Positions 1-7,008 are shown, counted from the stretch's first letter. The stretch: 64,000 nucleotides of DNA from Taibaiella helva (GCF_003545695.1 NZ_QUZZ01000004.1:496001-560000); one strand, 5' to 3'. The notes: generated by a model from the letters alone, not told the origin. Numbers and translations: made by a program.

Positions 1-1
1 C

Positions 2-589
2 TACCTGGTCGACAATACAACCCTGGTGGAAGAGCATATCCCCGGTATCCCGGGCGATGTATTTGTTCAGCATTACCTGGACCATCCTGAATATAACCCC
101 AAACGCATAGCAAAAGAATTTGTCAAGTTCAACGAACGTTGCTTTATTACCCTCCTGGGCGATATGCGGGCCTATAACTTCGTGATGCAGATCACGCCCG
201 ACTTTGACGACTTCCAGTTCCGCATCCGTTGTATCGACTTCGATCAGCAGTTTTACGAAGGCAACAAAAAGGTTTACCTGCCGCAGTTTTTCAAGGAGAA
301 CTATCCCTTTGTCAAGCTGGGCATTGCTTATCTTACCGAAAAGACCTTTACCCAATACCAGCAGGAAGAGTCTTCTTCCATAGTACATCGCCTGCGCAGC
401 GAACGCCATCGCATTACCGATCTGCGCGATGTGCTGCAGCGGGATAACATCTCTTCTCCCGAAAAGACCGCCGAGCTGCGCGAAGGCCTCGCAGCGCACT
501 ACAAAGACCCGCATTATCTCCGCTGCCGCAATATGGCCGATATCCTCGAGCTGAACCTGAAGCGGGTTATCCGCCAGGTGAAGCTATGA
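2..589 (+). CDS. C-terminal part of a kinase-like protein of unknown function (5' truncated)
   Basis: The reading frame is open from base 2, so the true start lies before the window; the GTG at 26 is internal and only about 195 residues are visible. I do not recognise a named family. A stretch near the middle reads GDMRAYNF and then, about 25 residues later, RCIDFDQQ. This fits the catalytic-loop pattern DxxxxN followed by a DFG/DFD-like metal-binding motif, as in protein-kinase-like and aminoglycoside-phosphotransferase folds. The C-terminal third is basic and probably helical, with many Arg and Glu residues. No membrane segment or signal is visible. A small-molecule or protein kinase-like role is inferred from the motif alone; the upstream ATP-binding lobe is outside the window. 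Confidence 0.6.
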   Translation, partial: YLVDNTTLVEEHIPGIPGDVFVQHYLDHPEYNPKRIAKEFVKFNERCFITLLGDMRAYNFVMQITPDFDDFQFRIRCIDFDQQFYEGNKKVYLPQFFKENYPFVKLGIAYLTEKTFTQYQQEESSSIVHRLRSERHRITDLRDVLQRDNISSPEKTAELREGLAAHYKDPHYLRCRNMADILELNLKRVIRQVKL

Positions 590-611
590 GTGAAGTTTTT
601 CTGAAAAGAAC

Positions 612-658
612 TGTTTTATGCCTACGCCTCCTGCCGGCGTAGCGCTCTTCTATCTTTG
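612..658 (+). promoter_or_regulatory. Inverted repeat plus TAnnTTTG promoter element, copy 1
   Basis: TGTTTTAT (612-619) is followed by a perfect 7-bp inverted repeat, CTACGCC (622-628) and GGCGTAG (636-642), with a 7-base loop, and eight bases later by the -7 box TATCTTTG (651-658). A second copy at 60802-60846 has the same stem, loop length and spacing. The layout suggests an operator or structured element placed at -20 to -40 of a promoter. The first start codon downstream is the ATG at 667. Confidence 0.6.
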
Positions 659-666
659 TGTAACAA

Positions 667-780
667 ATGAGGCCCGTTTCTCTATATACGATTGCCGCCG
701 CAACAATACCTGTTGGTTCGACCGCAACTCCTGAAGGCATCTTAAGAAATGCCTGGTATTCATTCGAACAGCGCTATTGA
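667..780 (+). CDS. Possible small ORF (37 aa) behind the inverted-repeat promoter
   Basis: An ATG nine bases after a TAnnTTTG box opens a 37-codon frame ending in TGA at 778-780. The peptide starts MRPVSLYTIAAATIPVG and ends AWYSFEQRY; it has a short hydrophobic Ala/Ile-rich segment (residues 8-15) but no clear signal sequence, Cys residues or known motif. The case for a gene rests only on the position of the promoter element; there is no convincing ribosome binding site. It could equally be the leader of a non-coding transcript. I do not recognise it and assign no function. Confidence 0.25.
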   Translation: MRPVSLYTIAAATIPVGSTATPEGILRNAWYSFEQRY

Positions 781-885
781 CGGTCAAGGGTGTGGCCACA
801 CCCGGGCAATTTTTTCTACTATTTCATCCCGCTGCCGGTGAACTTTATCACATTCCTGCTGTTGTGGTCCTTAAAGCCCGATAGT

Positions 886-1062
886 ATGACCAAGCTATTG
901 TATACAACGATACTCCTCGCCTCGGTAGCGCTCTATTCCTGTGAAGGTAAGGAAGGCAACCCTGAGGGCATCCCGATGAGCGGCGCCGATACACAGTCTG
1001 TCCCTGTTCAGCCGCCGATCGCCGATACGCAACCGGTTCCTGCCGACACCGGCGCCCGTTAG
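886..1062 (+). CDS. Small putative lipoprotein (58 aa)
   Basis: The chosen ATG at 886 gives a clean lipoprotein signal: MTK, a hydrophobic stretch (LLYTTILLASVAL) and a lipobox-like LYSC with the acylated Cys at residue 18. The mature part is about 40 residues, rich in Pro, Asp and Gly, with a loose internal repeat around DTQSVP and DTQPVP. A longer in-frame start at 790 would bury the signal and is rejected. It is probably anchored to the periplasmic or outer membrane. No function can be assigned. It lies between the 37-codon ORF and the RiPP precursor on the same strand, but the gaps are too long to call an operon. Confidence 0.55.
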   Translation: MTKLLYTTILLASVALYSCEGKEGNPEGIPMSGADTQSVPVQPPIADTQPVPADTGAR

Positions 1063-1306
1063 CCAACGCTTCGGATGACCTTTCTTTCCTGTAGAAGGAA
1101 ACCCGGAGCTGATATAATGGCTGCGGCCCTTGGTATAAAAGCCGGAAACCGCACCGGTATCCTGATTAACTTCGAAGAGCAAGCTTCATCGGCATCAAGC
1201 CTTTCGGGCAGGAGCTATAGCCCCTGCCGTGGCGCCGGATGTTTCTTCCGCAATCATGTTTTTGGAGGGAGCCTTTCCAGGTTCCCTTTTTATTTAATGC
1301 AAAAGA

Positions 1307-1339
1307 CGCTCCCACTGCACCACTGCTGCAGTGGGAGCG
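1307..1339. other. Perfect 13-bp hairpin upstream of the RiPP precursor
   Basis: CGCTCCCACTGCA (1307-1319) and TGCAGTGGGAGCG (1327-1339) form a perfect 13-bp stem with a 7-base loop, 41 bases before the precursor start. Neither side has a long T-run: the plus strand continues CTTAAATTT and the minus strand TCTTTTGC. It may be a weak terminator, or a 5' leader structure controlling the precursor. The rest of the 1063-1380 gap shows nothing I can name. Confidence 0.5.
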
Positions 1340-1380
1340 CTTAAATTTGAGGGTAAACTTTCTTTTTAAAACCAATTCGT

Positions 1381-1611
1381 ATGAAAAAGAAGAACCTGGC
1401 ATTGAAAAAGAAATTGCTGCTTGCCAAGCAGCAGGTGAGCTTGCTTGACGGCGGCGCACAGCAACAGCTTGCCGGTGGCGCCGGCCCTACAGCTGACCCT
1501 TCAGCTTGCATCACTGCACCTTACACGACGCCCATTTGCTGTAATGCCACTGTGGTAGCGAAGAATACGCATTGCTGCCCGCTGACTTACCCTGAGTGCT
1601 ATCCCGGCTGA
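1381..1611 (+). CDS. Orphan RiPP precursor peptide, class I lanthipeptide-like (76 aa)
   Basis: The protein has two parts. Residues 1-33 form a Lys/Leu-rich leader (MKKKNLALKKKLLLAKQQV, then SLLDGGAQQQLAGG). It contains the spaced LxLxKxxVxxL pattern typical of Bacteroidota class I lanthipeptide leaders and ends in a double glycine. Residues 34-76 form a core with six Cys (43, 53, 54, 65, 66, 73), including two CC pairs, plus seven Thr and one Ser as possible dehydration sites. No LanB, LanC, LanM, radical-SAM maturase or peptidase-ABC transporter lies in the window, so the enzymes must be elsewhere, or the peptide forms disulfides instead. Leader type and double glycine are seen; lanthionine formation is inferred. 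A strong hairpin terminator follows at once, so it is monocistronic. Confidence 0.7.
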   Translation: MKKKNLALKKKLLLAKQQVSLLDGGAQQQLAGGAGPTADPSACITAPYTTPICCNATVVAKNTHCCPLTYPECYPG

Positions 1612-1626
1612 TGTGAACAAGACGAC

Positions 1627-1672
1627 AGAGACGGAAAAGTCAAGTTTTTAAAAACCTGACTTTTCCGTCTCT
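1627..1672. terminator. Bidirectional terminator after the RiPP precursor
   Basis: A stem of about 23 bp with one A/C mismatch is formed by AGAGACGGAAAAGTCA and its complement TGACTTTTCCGTCTCT, with T-rich and A-rich inner parts. It sits between convergent genes and can serve both the precursor and the delta-60 protein. Confidence 0.8.
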
Positions 1673-1695
1673 GCTTTATCAAGTTCGGTCAGCGC

Positions 1696-3282
1696 TTATT
1701 TTTTGGTAAAGCGCAGCGTTTGTACGCCGGTGCCGGTATTGACGCGTACGGCATAAATGCCGGCAGCCAGGTGATCTACCGGTATCTTTATCTTAGCTGC
1801 CGTGAAGCTGCCGGTATATACGATCTGGCCCGTAGCACTGGTGATTATAATATCACACTGCGGCATGCCCGATGAAGTATTGAAGGCAAGCGTCAGCTCT
1901 TCATCGGCCGGATTGGGATATAGCGTTATGGACGCCTGCTTACCTGTCTGGGAGACGATACCGGTAGTGGCGCCTGACATGAGACGGGTAAGCAACAGGC
2001 CGCCTTCCCCGCTTCCGGGGCCATGACTTAACGCGCCTGCCGTTACCAGCTTGCCATCCGGCTGGATGAGTAAGGCGTGAGCATAGTTCTCATCGTAAAT
2101 ATGAGTAGTAAGCAGGCCATCAGGCGCAAATGTATTGTCGGCGCTGCCATCGGCATTGAATGCCGAAAGGCTGATGTCGAGCACGTAATCTGCTACAGGC
2201 AGCATTCCGCAGGCATACAGCTTGCCATTGCGCAAGGCGATACCAGTAGCCGCAGGATGCGCAGGATGCACTATTTTGCCGTTCTGACCAAAGGTGGGAT
2301 CAGGTGAACCGTCGGGCAGGTAGCGGGCCAGGCCCAATACCCTGCCGGCGGCGCCGGCCAGGTAAATCCTGCCATCTGCCTGTACAAGCACCCTATGGGC
2401 AATATCAAGGATCTCAAGGCCGAAGGGCCCGGATAGCCGGGTGGTCACCATACCCTGCGTGCCGAAAGTAACGTCGGGCGTTCCATCCGCATGGATCCGG
2501 GCCAGGGCAAAGCTCAGGTCGTCGTGTGTGGGCAGGCTGCTGCTGCCGGAAGTTCCGGCCAGTATTACCTTACCGTCATCCTGCACTGCCATATCCCACA
2601 ACCCGGCATTCATGCCATTTTCAATTGTATACTGACCCAGGCCCGATACCCCAAAGCTATTGTCGTAGCTGCCGTCGGCATTCAGGCGGAGCACGATCAT
2701 TTTTGATCCTGCGGCTGTAAGGCCGCTGCCGCCTGCAAGGATCTTCCCGTTGGGTAACACAGCAATAGCCGCCAGGTCTTTATCCATAAAATGGGCATCC
2801 AGCAGTTCCAGGCTAAGGATACCGTTAGTGCCGAAGCCAGCGTCGGGGCTGCCGTCGGCATTGAGCCGGGCTATGAAAGGCCGGGAAAGTAGGGTGACGG
2901 AATTGCCTTGCTGCTGAATAATGGTCTCGTTAGCCGCGACCACGATCTTCCCATCGGTTTGCAGGCTGATCGCCTGCGCGCCGTTTTTATTGCCGGTAAT
3001 GAGCTTTGCTGTACCCTGGGCGCCGAAGCTGTTGTCGAGCTGTCCGTCGGGCAGGAAGCGGGTAATGATCGACTGCTGGATGATCATGTCACCCTTTTTC
3101 CATTCTACTCCTGCTACTACGAGCTTGCCGTCGGGCTGACGTATGATATTAGAGGCTTCTTTACCCCATCCTTCCGTTTGGCTGACGGCGGCGCCGTTAT
3201 GACCAAAGCCGGGGTCTAAAGATACAGGCTGCGCATGAATAAGTGCAGGGAAGGAAAGCAGGAGCAGGAGTCTACGTTTCAT
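1696..3282 (-). CDS. Delta-60 repeat protein with T9SS type A sorting domain
   Basis: This 528-residue secreted protein begins with a signal peptide (MKRRLLLLLSFPALIHAQ). It then carries about seven repeats of roughly 55-60 residues, each with a core like LDNSFGAQGT, PDAGFGTNGI or PDPTFGQNGK preceded by QPDGK(L/I)VVAG. This is the delta-60 repeat, thought to build a beta-propeller-like fold. The last 80 residues (from about TLYPNPADEEL to LRFTKK) match the type A C-terminal sorting domain that directs export and surface attachment by the type IX system. The likely place is the cell surface; ligand and function are unknown. Its promoter region lies in the repeat-rich gap beyond 3283. Confidence 0.88.
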   Translation of the reverse strand: MKRRLLLLLSFPALIHAQPVSLDPGFGHNGAAVSQTEGWGKEASNIIRQPDGKLVVAGVEWKKGDMIIQQSIITRFLPDGQLDNSFGAQGTAKLITGNKNGAQAISLQTDGKIVVAANETIIQQQGNSVTLLSRPFIARLNADGSPDAGFGTNGILSLELLDAHFMDKDLAAIAVLPNGKILAGGSGLTAAGSKMIVLRLNADGSYDNSFGVSGLGQYTIENGMNAGLWDMAVQDDGKVILAGTSGSSSLPTHDDLSFALARIHADGTPDVTFGTQGMVTTRLSGPFGLEILDIAHRVLVQADGRIYLAGAAGRVLGLARYLPDGSPDPTFGQNGKIVHPAHPAATGIALRNGKLYACGMLPVADYVLDISLSAFNADGSADNTFAPDGLLTTHIYDENYAHALLIQPDGKLVTAGALSHGPGSGEGGLLLTRLMSGATTGIVSQTGKQASITLYPNPADEELTLAFNTSSGMPQCDIIITSATGQIVYTGSFTAAKIKIPVDHLAAGIYAVRVNTGTGVQTLRFTKK

Positions 3283-3598
3283 AAATACAATTCGGCTTGG
3301 ATGGTAAATAAGAGGTGTATGCCTATTCAGACGTGCGTTCCCGTTTACTTCTTAGACCTCATGATTGCATTTATTTTAGCTTGATTTATTAAGGTACTTC
3401 AGCTGCCGTTCCTGCTGCTAACGCACAGCATAGGTATGAAAATGCCGCTAAAAGCAGCCTGAAGAGCTTTTCAAAGTGGTTCTCCCGCCACTGTTGGTGT
3501 TTTCACCAACAGCAATATTTAAGGATCAAGCGTAGAAGCTGGAGGGTACAATTTAGGTATGCCCTGTTGAAAATCCGGGACACCGGTTCAGCCCTCCA
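3283..3598. other. Intergenic stretch without a gene
   Basis: This stretch should hold the promoter of the delta-60 gene on the minus strand. I see no reading frame with a plausible start and no strong -7 box that I would defend. It runs into the duplicated blocks and hairpin repeat described next. Confidence 0.5.
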
Positions 3599-3876
3599 GA
3601 GGATGGAATGCTTCAGTACTTATGGGTGAGTTTGTACCGCAGCTGCACAGGCAGGCCGATCGGGACATGCACCGGCCTAAACGGCGGGCTGAATCCGTAT
3701 CTTTCTTAGCAACCCAGGTTTTGCTCCTACGGAGCAATTTGTGTTTGTTCCTATTGGTGCTACAAACGTTAGGCTCCTACGGAGCCCTATAGCGCGGATA
3801 GCTATAGGATGGATCAGTACTTATGGAGCGGAATGTGCAACGGCCTGAACAGCGGCCGGATGCAGATCTCTTATCC
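3599..3876. repeat. Imperfect direct duplication flanking the hairpin repeat
   Basis: The block 3599-3710 is repeated, degenerate and shorter, at 3807-3876. The first half shares AGGATGG and CAGTACTTATGG (3599-3625 and 3807-3826). The second half shares a GCACCGGCC...AACGGCGG...CTTA pattern (3661-3708 and 3834-3873), after a loss of about 35 bases in copy 2. The hairpin repeat lies exactly between the two blocks. Confidence 0.55.
3719..3809 (+). repeat. Hairpin-rich interspersed repeat, copy A
   Basis: About 90 bp with three small hairpins: TTGCTCC-tac-GGAGCAA (3721-3737), GGCTCC-tac-GGAGCC (3772-3786) and CTATAGC-7-GCTATAG (3787-3807). The stretch GTTTGT...ACAAAC between the first two can also pair. 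A second copy in the same orientation lies at 14954-15048. No transposase is nearby. It resembles REP-type or other transcribed palindromic repeats; the family is not identified. Confidence 0.7.
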
Positions 3877-3890
3877 GAGGGAGTAAAAAC

Positions 3891-3918
3891 AACAAAGCCC
3901 GCTCTGAGAGCGGACTTT
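3891..3918 (-). terminator. Terminator of tRNA-Gln
   Basis: On the minus strand, a few bases past the tRNA 3' end, AAAGTCCGCTCT and AGAGCGGGCTTT form a stem with one G/T wobble, followed by a T-rich run (TTGTTGTTTTT). Confidence 0.75.
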
Positions 3919-3924
3919 GCTTTG

Positions 3925-3995
3925 TAGTTCTACCAGGATTCGAACCTAGACTAACTGAACCAAAATCAGTTGTGCTACCTTTACACCATAGAACT
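3925..3995 (-). tRNA. tRNA-Gln (anticodon TTG)
   Basis: The minus strand folds into a 71-base cloverleaf. The 7-bp acceptor stem is AGTTCTA with TAGAACT, the D arm is GTGT...GCAC with an AAAGGTA loop, and the anticodon stem is ACTGA/TCAGT around TTTTGGT. The T arm is a CCAGG/CCTGG-like stem with the TTCGAAT loop. The discriminator base is A and the following bases are CAA, so CCA is not encoded. The anticodon reads CAA (Gln). A terminator follows directly, so it is a single-gene transcript. Confidence 0.95.
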
Positions 3996-4070
3996 AACTC
4001 CCTTGCGGGGTGCAAAAGTAATCAATAATTTTTAACTGCAAAAAATTTTGCCGTAAAAAATCGAAGAATT

Positions 4071-4430
4071 TTACTGCCATACAAACTTGTACAAAACCAC
4101 CATCAAGCCGATCAGCACCATGGCGATCAGGATGCCTCTTACAGTAAGGTATTGCTTCCGGTTAAGGAAGAAATAAAACGGGATTAGGTTGGCAATCATC
4201 GACAATGACAAGGCCTTGGATGCCGTGCTCATCATGATCGGGCTGTTGAGCATGGTGAACATCTGCAGGTATTTTCCGAAGCTGATGTCGCGGGACCACA
4301 GGAAATAAAGCACAATAAGCCCCAGTGCAGGGAACAGCAGGCCAATGACCAGGCCGAAAGCCGCGGCGTCGGGACCTATTTTCTTTTTATAGGGCCGTGA
4401 GCCGGTATGGGGATTAGGGGATAGACTCAT
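4071..4430 (-). CDS. Small integral membrane protein of unknown function (119 aa)
   Basis: The N-terminal 22 residues are polar and basic (MSLSPNPHTGSRPYKKK). They are followed by three or four hydrophobic helices, around residues 23-46, 66-88 and 95-117. I do not recognise the family. The gene lies just downstream of pepP on the same strand (about 35 bases between), so cotranscription with pepP is likely; its terminator is not clear before the tRNA. No active-site motif is visible. It may be a Bacteroidota-specific DUF. Confidence 0.75.
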   Translation of the reverse strand: MSLSPNPHTGSRPYKKKIGPDAAAFGLVIGLLFPALGLIVLYFLWSRDISFGKYLQMFTMLNSPIMMSTASKALSLSMIANLIPFYFFLNRKQYLTVRGILIAMVLIGLMVVLYKFVWQ

Positions 4431-4465
4431 AAGATTGATTTCATTTACAGATAAGCGGCTTCGGC

Positions 4466-5752
4466 TTATGGTTTCATGGCTTTCTCGATCTCTTCCACGG
4501 TGATGGGTATACCCTTGAACAGGTCCTTATTGCCGTTTTTCGTCAGCCAGTAATTGTTCTCGATGCGGATACCGATCTGCTCTTCTTCAATATAGATGCC
4601 CGGCTCAATGGTAAAGAGCATGCCTTCTTTTACCGGCTGGTTGCGTGTGCCTACATCGTGCACGTCAAGTCCCAGGTGGTGGCCGATGCCATGATAAAAA
4701 TACTTACGGTAAGCGGGATTGGCCGGGTCCTGGTTCTTCAGATCCGATTTGGAGATCAGGCCGATGTCTACCAGCTGCTTTTCCATTTCCTTATTTACCT
4801 TATCGATATATTCGGCATAGTTCATGCCCGGCTTCAGGATCGCCTTGCAGAAATTGTGCACGTTCAGGCAGGCATTGTACACCTCTTTCTGGCGCTTGGT
4901 AAATTTACCGTTCACCGGTATGGTGCGGGTAAGATCGGCATTATAATTGCCATACTCCGCGCCGAAGTCCATCAGCAGCAGCTCGCCGCTTTTGCACTCC
5001 TGGTTATTGTCGACGTAGTGCAGGGTGCGCGCACGGTCGCCACTGGCGATAATGGCGCCATAAGCATGACGGGTGGCCCTGTTGCGCAGGAACTCATGCG
5101 TGATCTCCGCTTCGATCTCGTATTCCATTACACCTGGCTGCACAAACCGGCATACCCTCAGGAAAGCTTTGTGGGTAATGTCCACCGCCTGCTGCAATAC
5201 TGCTACTTCCTCTTTAGTCTTGATCGCTCTTACTTCCTTAATAATGCGTGCAGCACGCTCGTAACGGTGCAGGGGGAACTGGCGCATGAAGTCGTGCACA
5301 AACAGCAGATCGGTGCGCAATACCGCGCCCCGGCGGTCGTTCTCGTTGGTGTCAAGATAAACGGTATCTGCATGGTGCATCCACAGCTGGATCTGGTCCT
5401 CGATGCTGTCCACATATTGTACATTGGCGATACCGCTGATGGCAGTCGCTTCTTCTTTACGCAGCAGGTGGCCGTTCCATTTTTCCAGCAGCTCATTGGG
5501 CCGCTGGATCACCAGCACTTCCTTCGCTTTCGGATCGGGATTATCGGGATACAGGATCACCATGGTCTTTTCCTGCACCACGCCGCAAAGCCATACCACA
5601 TCGGAATTGGCTTTATAGGTGTAGACGGCATCACCATTTTCAGCCACCACAGGATTAGCCTGGAAGATAGCGATGGCGTTGGATTTCATATGCTTGGCAA
5701 ACCGTTCGCGGTTGTGCCGGTATAAATCGGGATTAATGGGCTCGTACTTCAT
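4466..5752 (-). CDS. pepP: Xaa-Pro aminopeptidase (aminopeptidase P)
   Basis: A 428-residue cytosolic metalloprotease that removes an N-terminal residue preceding proline. The N-terminal AMP_N domain (about 1-150) begins MKYEPINPDLYRHNRERFAKHM. The C-terminal pita-bread domain shows the five dimetal ligands: the two Asp of LMDFGAEYGNYNADLTRT, the His of GIGHHLGLDVHD, the Glu of TIEPGIYIEEE and the Glu of GIRIENNYW. I chose the ATG at 5752 because residues upstream of it match no family; a longer frame reaches 5800. It is transcribed divergently from hemW, with both promoters in the 128-base gap; a variant box TTACTTTG lies on the minus strand. Confidence 0.93.
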   Translation of the reverse strand: MKYEPINPDLYRHNRERFAKHMKSNAIAIFQANPVVAENGDAVYTYKANSDVVWLCGVVQEKTMVILYPDNPDPKAKEVLVIQRPNELLEKWNGHLLRKEEATAISGIANVQYVDSIEDQIQLWMHHADTVYLDTNENDRRGAVLRTDLLFVHDFMRQFPLHRYERAARIIKEVRAIKTKEEVAVLQQAVDITHKAFLRVCRFVQPGVMEYEIEAEITHEFLRNRATRHAYGAIIASGDRARTLHYVDNNQECKSGELLLMDFGAEYGNYNADLTRTIPVNGKFTKRQKEVYNACLNVHNFCKAILKPGMNYAEYIDKVNKEMEKQLVDIGLISKSDLKNQDPANPAYRKYFYHGIGHHLGLDVHDVGTRNQPVKEGMLFTIEPGIYIEEEQIGIRIENNYWLTKNGNKDLFKGIPITVEEIEKAMKP

Positions 5753-5868
5753 AAAATTCGTTGTGAATAAGCGGCAAAGTAAGGAAAAAATGAAGAACAC
5801 GCTGTGCTATAACTATATTTACCCCTCTCAGGGGTATAGGTCATCCTGTTAAAATGAGCGGGATCAAA

Positions 5869-5876
5869 TACCTTTG
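5869..5876 (+). promoter_or_regulatory. TACCTTTG -7 box of hemW
   Basis: An exact TAnnTTTG box whose last base is five bases before the hemW ATG at 5881. A TGTT at 5847-5850 could be a weak -33 element (spacing 18). This places the transcript start at or beside the start codon. Confidence 0.6.
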
Positions 5877-5880
5877 CAGC

Positions 5881-7008
5881 ATGGCGGGTATCTACCTTCA
5901 CATCCCATTCTGCAAGCAAGCTTGTAATTACTGCAATTTTCACTTTTCCACCTCCCTGCGGCTGAAGGCGGAAATGATCGATGCCCTGGGTAAGGAGATC
6001 GCATTGCAGCGGCATTACCTGGAAGGACAGACGATCGAGACCATTTATTTCGGTGGCGGCACCCCGTCCCTGCTCTCCGCTACGGAATTGATGCAGCTCT
6101 GGGAAAAGCTGGAAAATTATTTCCCGCAGCAGGACCTGAAGGAAATTACGCTGGAAGCCAATCCCGACGACCTGAGCCCGGCCTACCTGCGCGCGTTGAA
6201 AAACACGCCGGTCAATCGCCTCAGCATCGGCATCCAGTCTTTCCACGATAAGGACCTGCGCTATATGAACCGGGCGCATAATGCCGCTGAAGCCGACTAC
6301 GCGGTCAAAGCGGCCCAGGATACAGGGCTGGATAACATCAGCATCGACCTGATCTACGGCACACCTACCATGACGGACAAAGAATGGCTGGAAAATATAG
6401 CGGCTGCCGTGACTTTGCAGGTGTACCACATTTCCTCCTATGCGCTTACCGTAGAACCCCGTACGGCCCTGGCACATGCCATTGCCAAAGGCAGCAGCAG
6501 GGAACCCGATAACAGCCAGACCGCGGCGCAGTTTGAGCAGCTGGTGGAACGACTCGGTGCGGCCGGCTACGAACATTACGAGATTTCCAATTTTGCCCTG
6601 CCGGGCAAATACGCAGTACACAATACCAATTACTGGAAGGGCAGACATTACCTTGGCCTGGGCCCATCGGCGCATTCCTTCAATACGGGAAGCCGCCAGT
6701 GGAATATTGCCAACAATACTACCTATCTCAAAAGCATCCTGACCGAAGGCAAAGTGCCCTTTGAAAAAGAAGTGCTTACGCCAGAAGACCAGTTCAATGA
6801 GTATCTGATGACATCGCTGCGCACCATGTGGGGCGCCGATCTGGATCATATCGCCTCCGTTTTCGGCGCTGATGCGCGGACTCGGCTGCTGGCCGAAAGC
6901 GAAACCTTTACAGACAAAGGCTGGATGCAGATCGAAGAGGGGAAAATGATCCTGACAACTGCAGGTAAGCTCTTTGCCGACCGTATCGCCTCCGATCTGT
7001 TCCGCTAA
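5881..7008 (+). CDS. hemW: Radical SAM heme chaperone HemW
   Basis: A 375-residue protein of the HemN/HemW family. The radical-SAM motif CKQACNYCNF sits at residues 11-20 (Cys 11, 15, 18). A Phe replaces the fourth Cys found in true coproporphyrinogen dehydrogenase HemN, which points to HemW, a heme-binding chaperone. Other family marks are FGGGTPSLL, the LEANPDDL stretch, IGIQSF and GLGPSAHSF. The start at 5881 is preferred over 5854 because MAGIYLHIPFC is the normal family N-terminus and the upstream start lies ahead of the promoter box. It acts in the cytosol in delivering heme to haemoproteins, by analogy with characterised HemW. It is a single gene, convergent with the next lipoprotein. 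Confidence 0.93.
   Translation: MAGIYLHIPFCKQACNYCNFHFSTSLRLKAEMIDALGKEIALQRHYLEGQTIETIYFGGGTPSLLSATELMQLWEKLENYFPQQDLKEITLEANPDDLSPAYLRALKNTPVNRLSIGIQSFHDKDLRYMNRAHNAAEADYAVKAAQDTGLDNISIDLIYGTPTMTDKEWLENIAAAVTLQVYHISSYALTVEPRTALAHAIAKGSSREPDNSQTAAQFEQLVERLGAAGYEHYEISNFALPGKYAVHNTNYWKGRHYLGLGPSAHSFNTGSRQWNIANNTTYLKSILTEGKVPFEKEVLTPEDQFNEYLMTSLRTMWGADLDHIASVFGADARTRLLAESETFTDKGWMQIEEGKMILTTAGKLFADRIASDLFR

Noticed and set aside
1075-1344. 89-codon plus-strand frame and a 97-codon minus-strand frame at 1166-1459
   Set aside because: Both run through the 13-bp hairpin and have no recognisable domains; the minus-strand frame also overlaps the RiPP precursor start.
4658-5725. 355-codon open frame on the plus strand
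   Set aside because: Antisense to pepP, whose five metal ligands are intact; no start context and no protein-like pattern.
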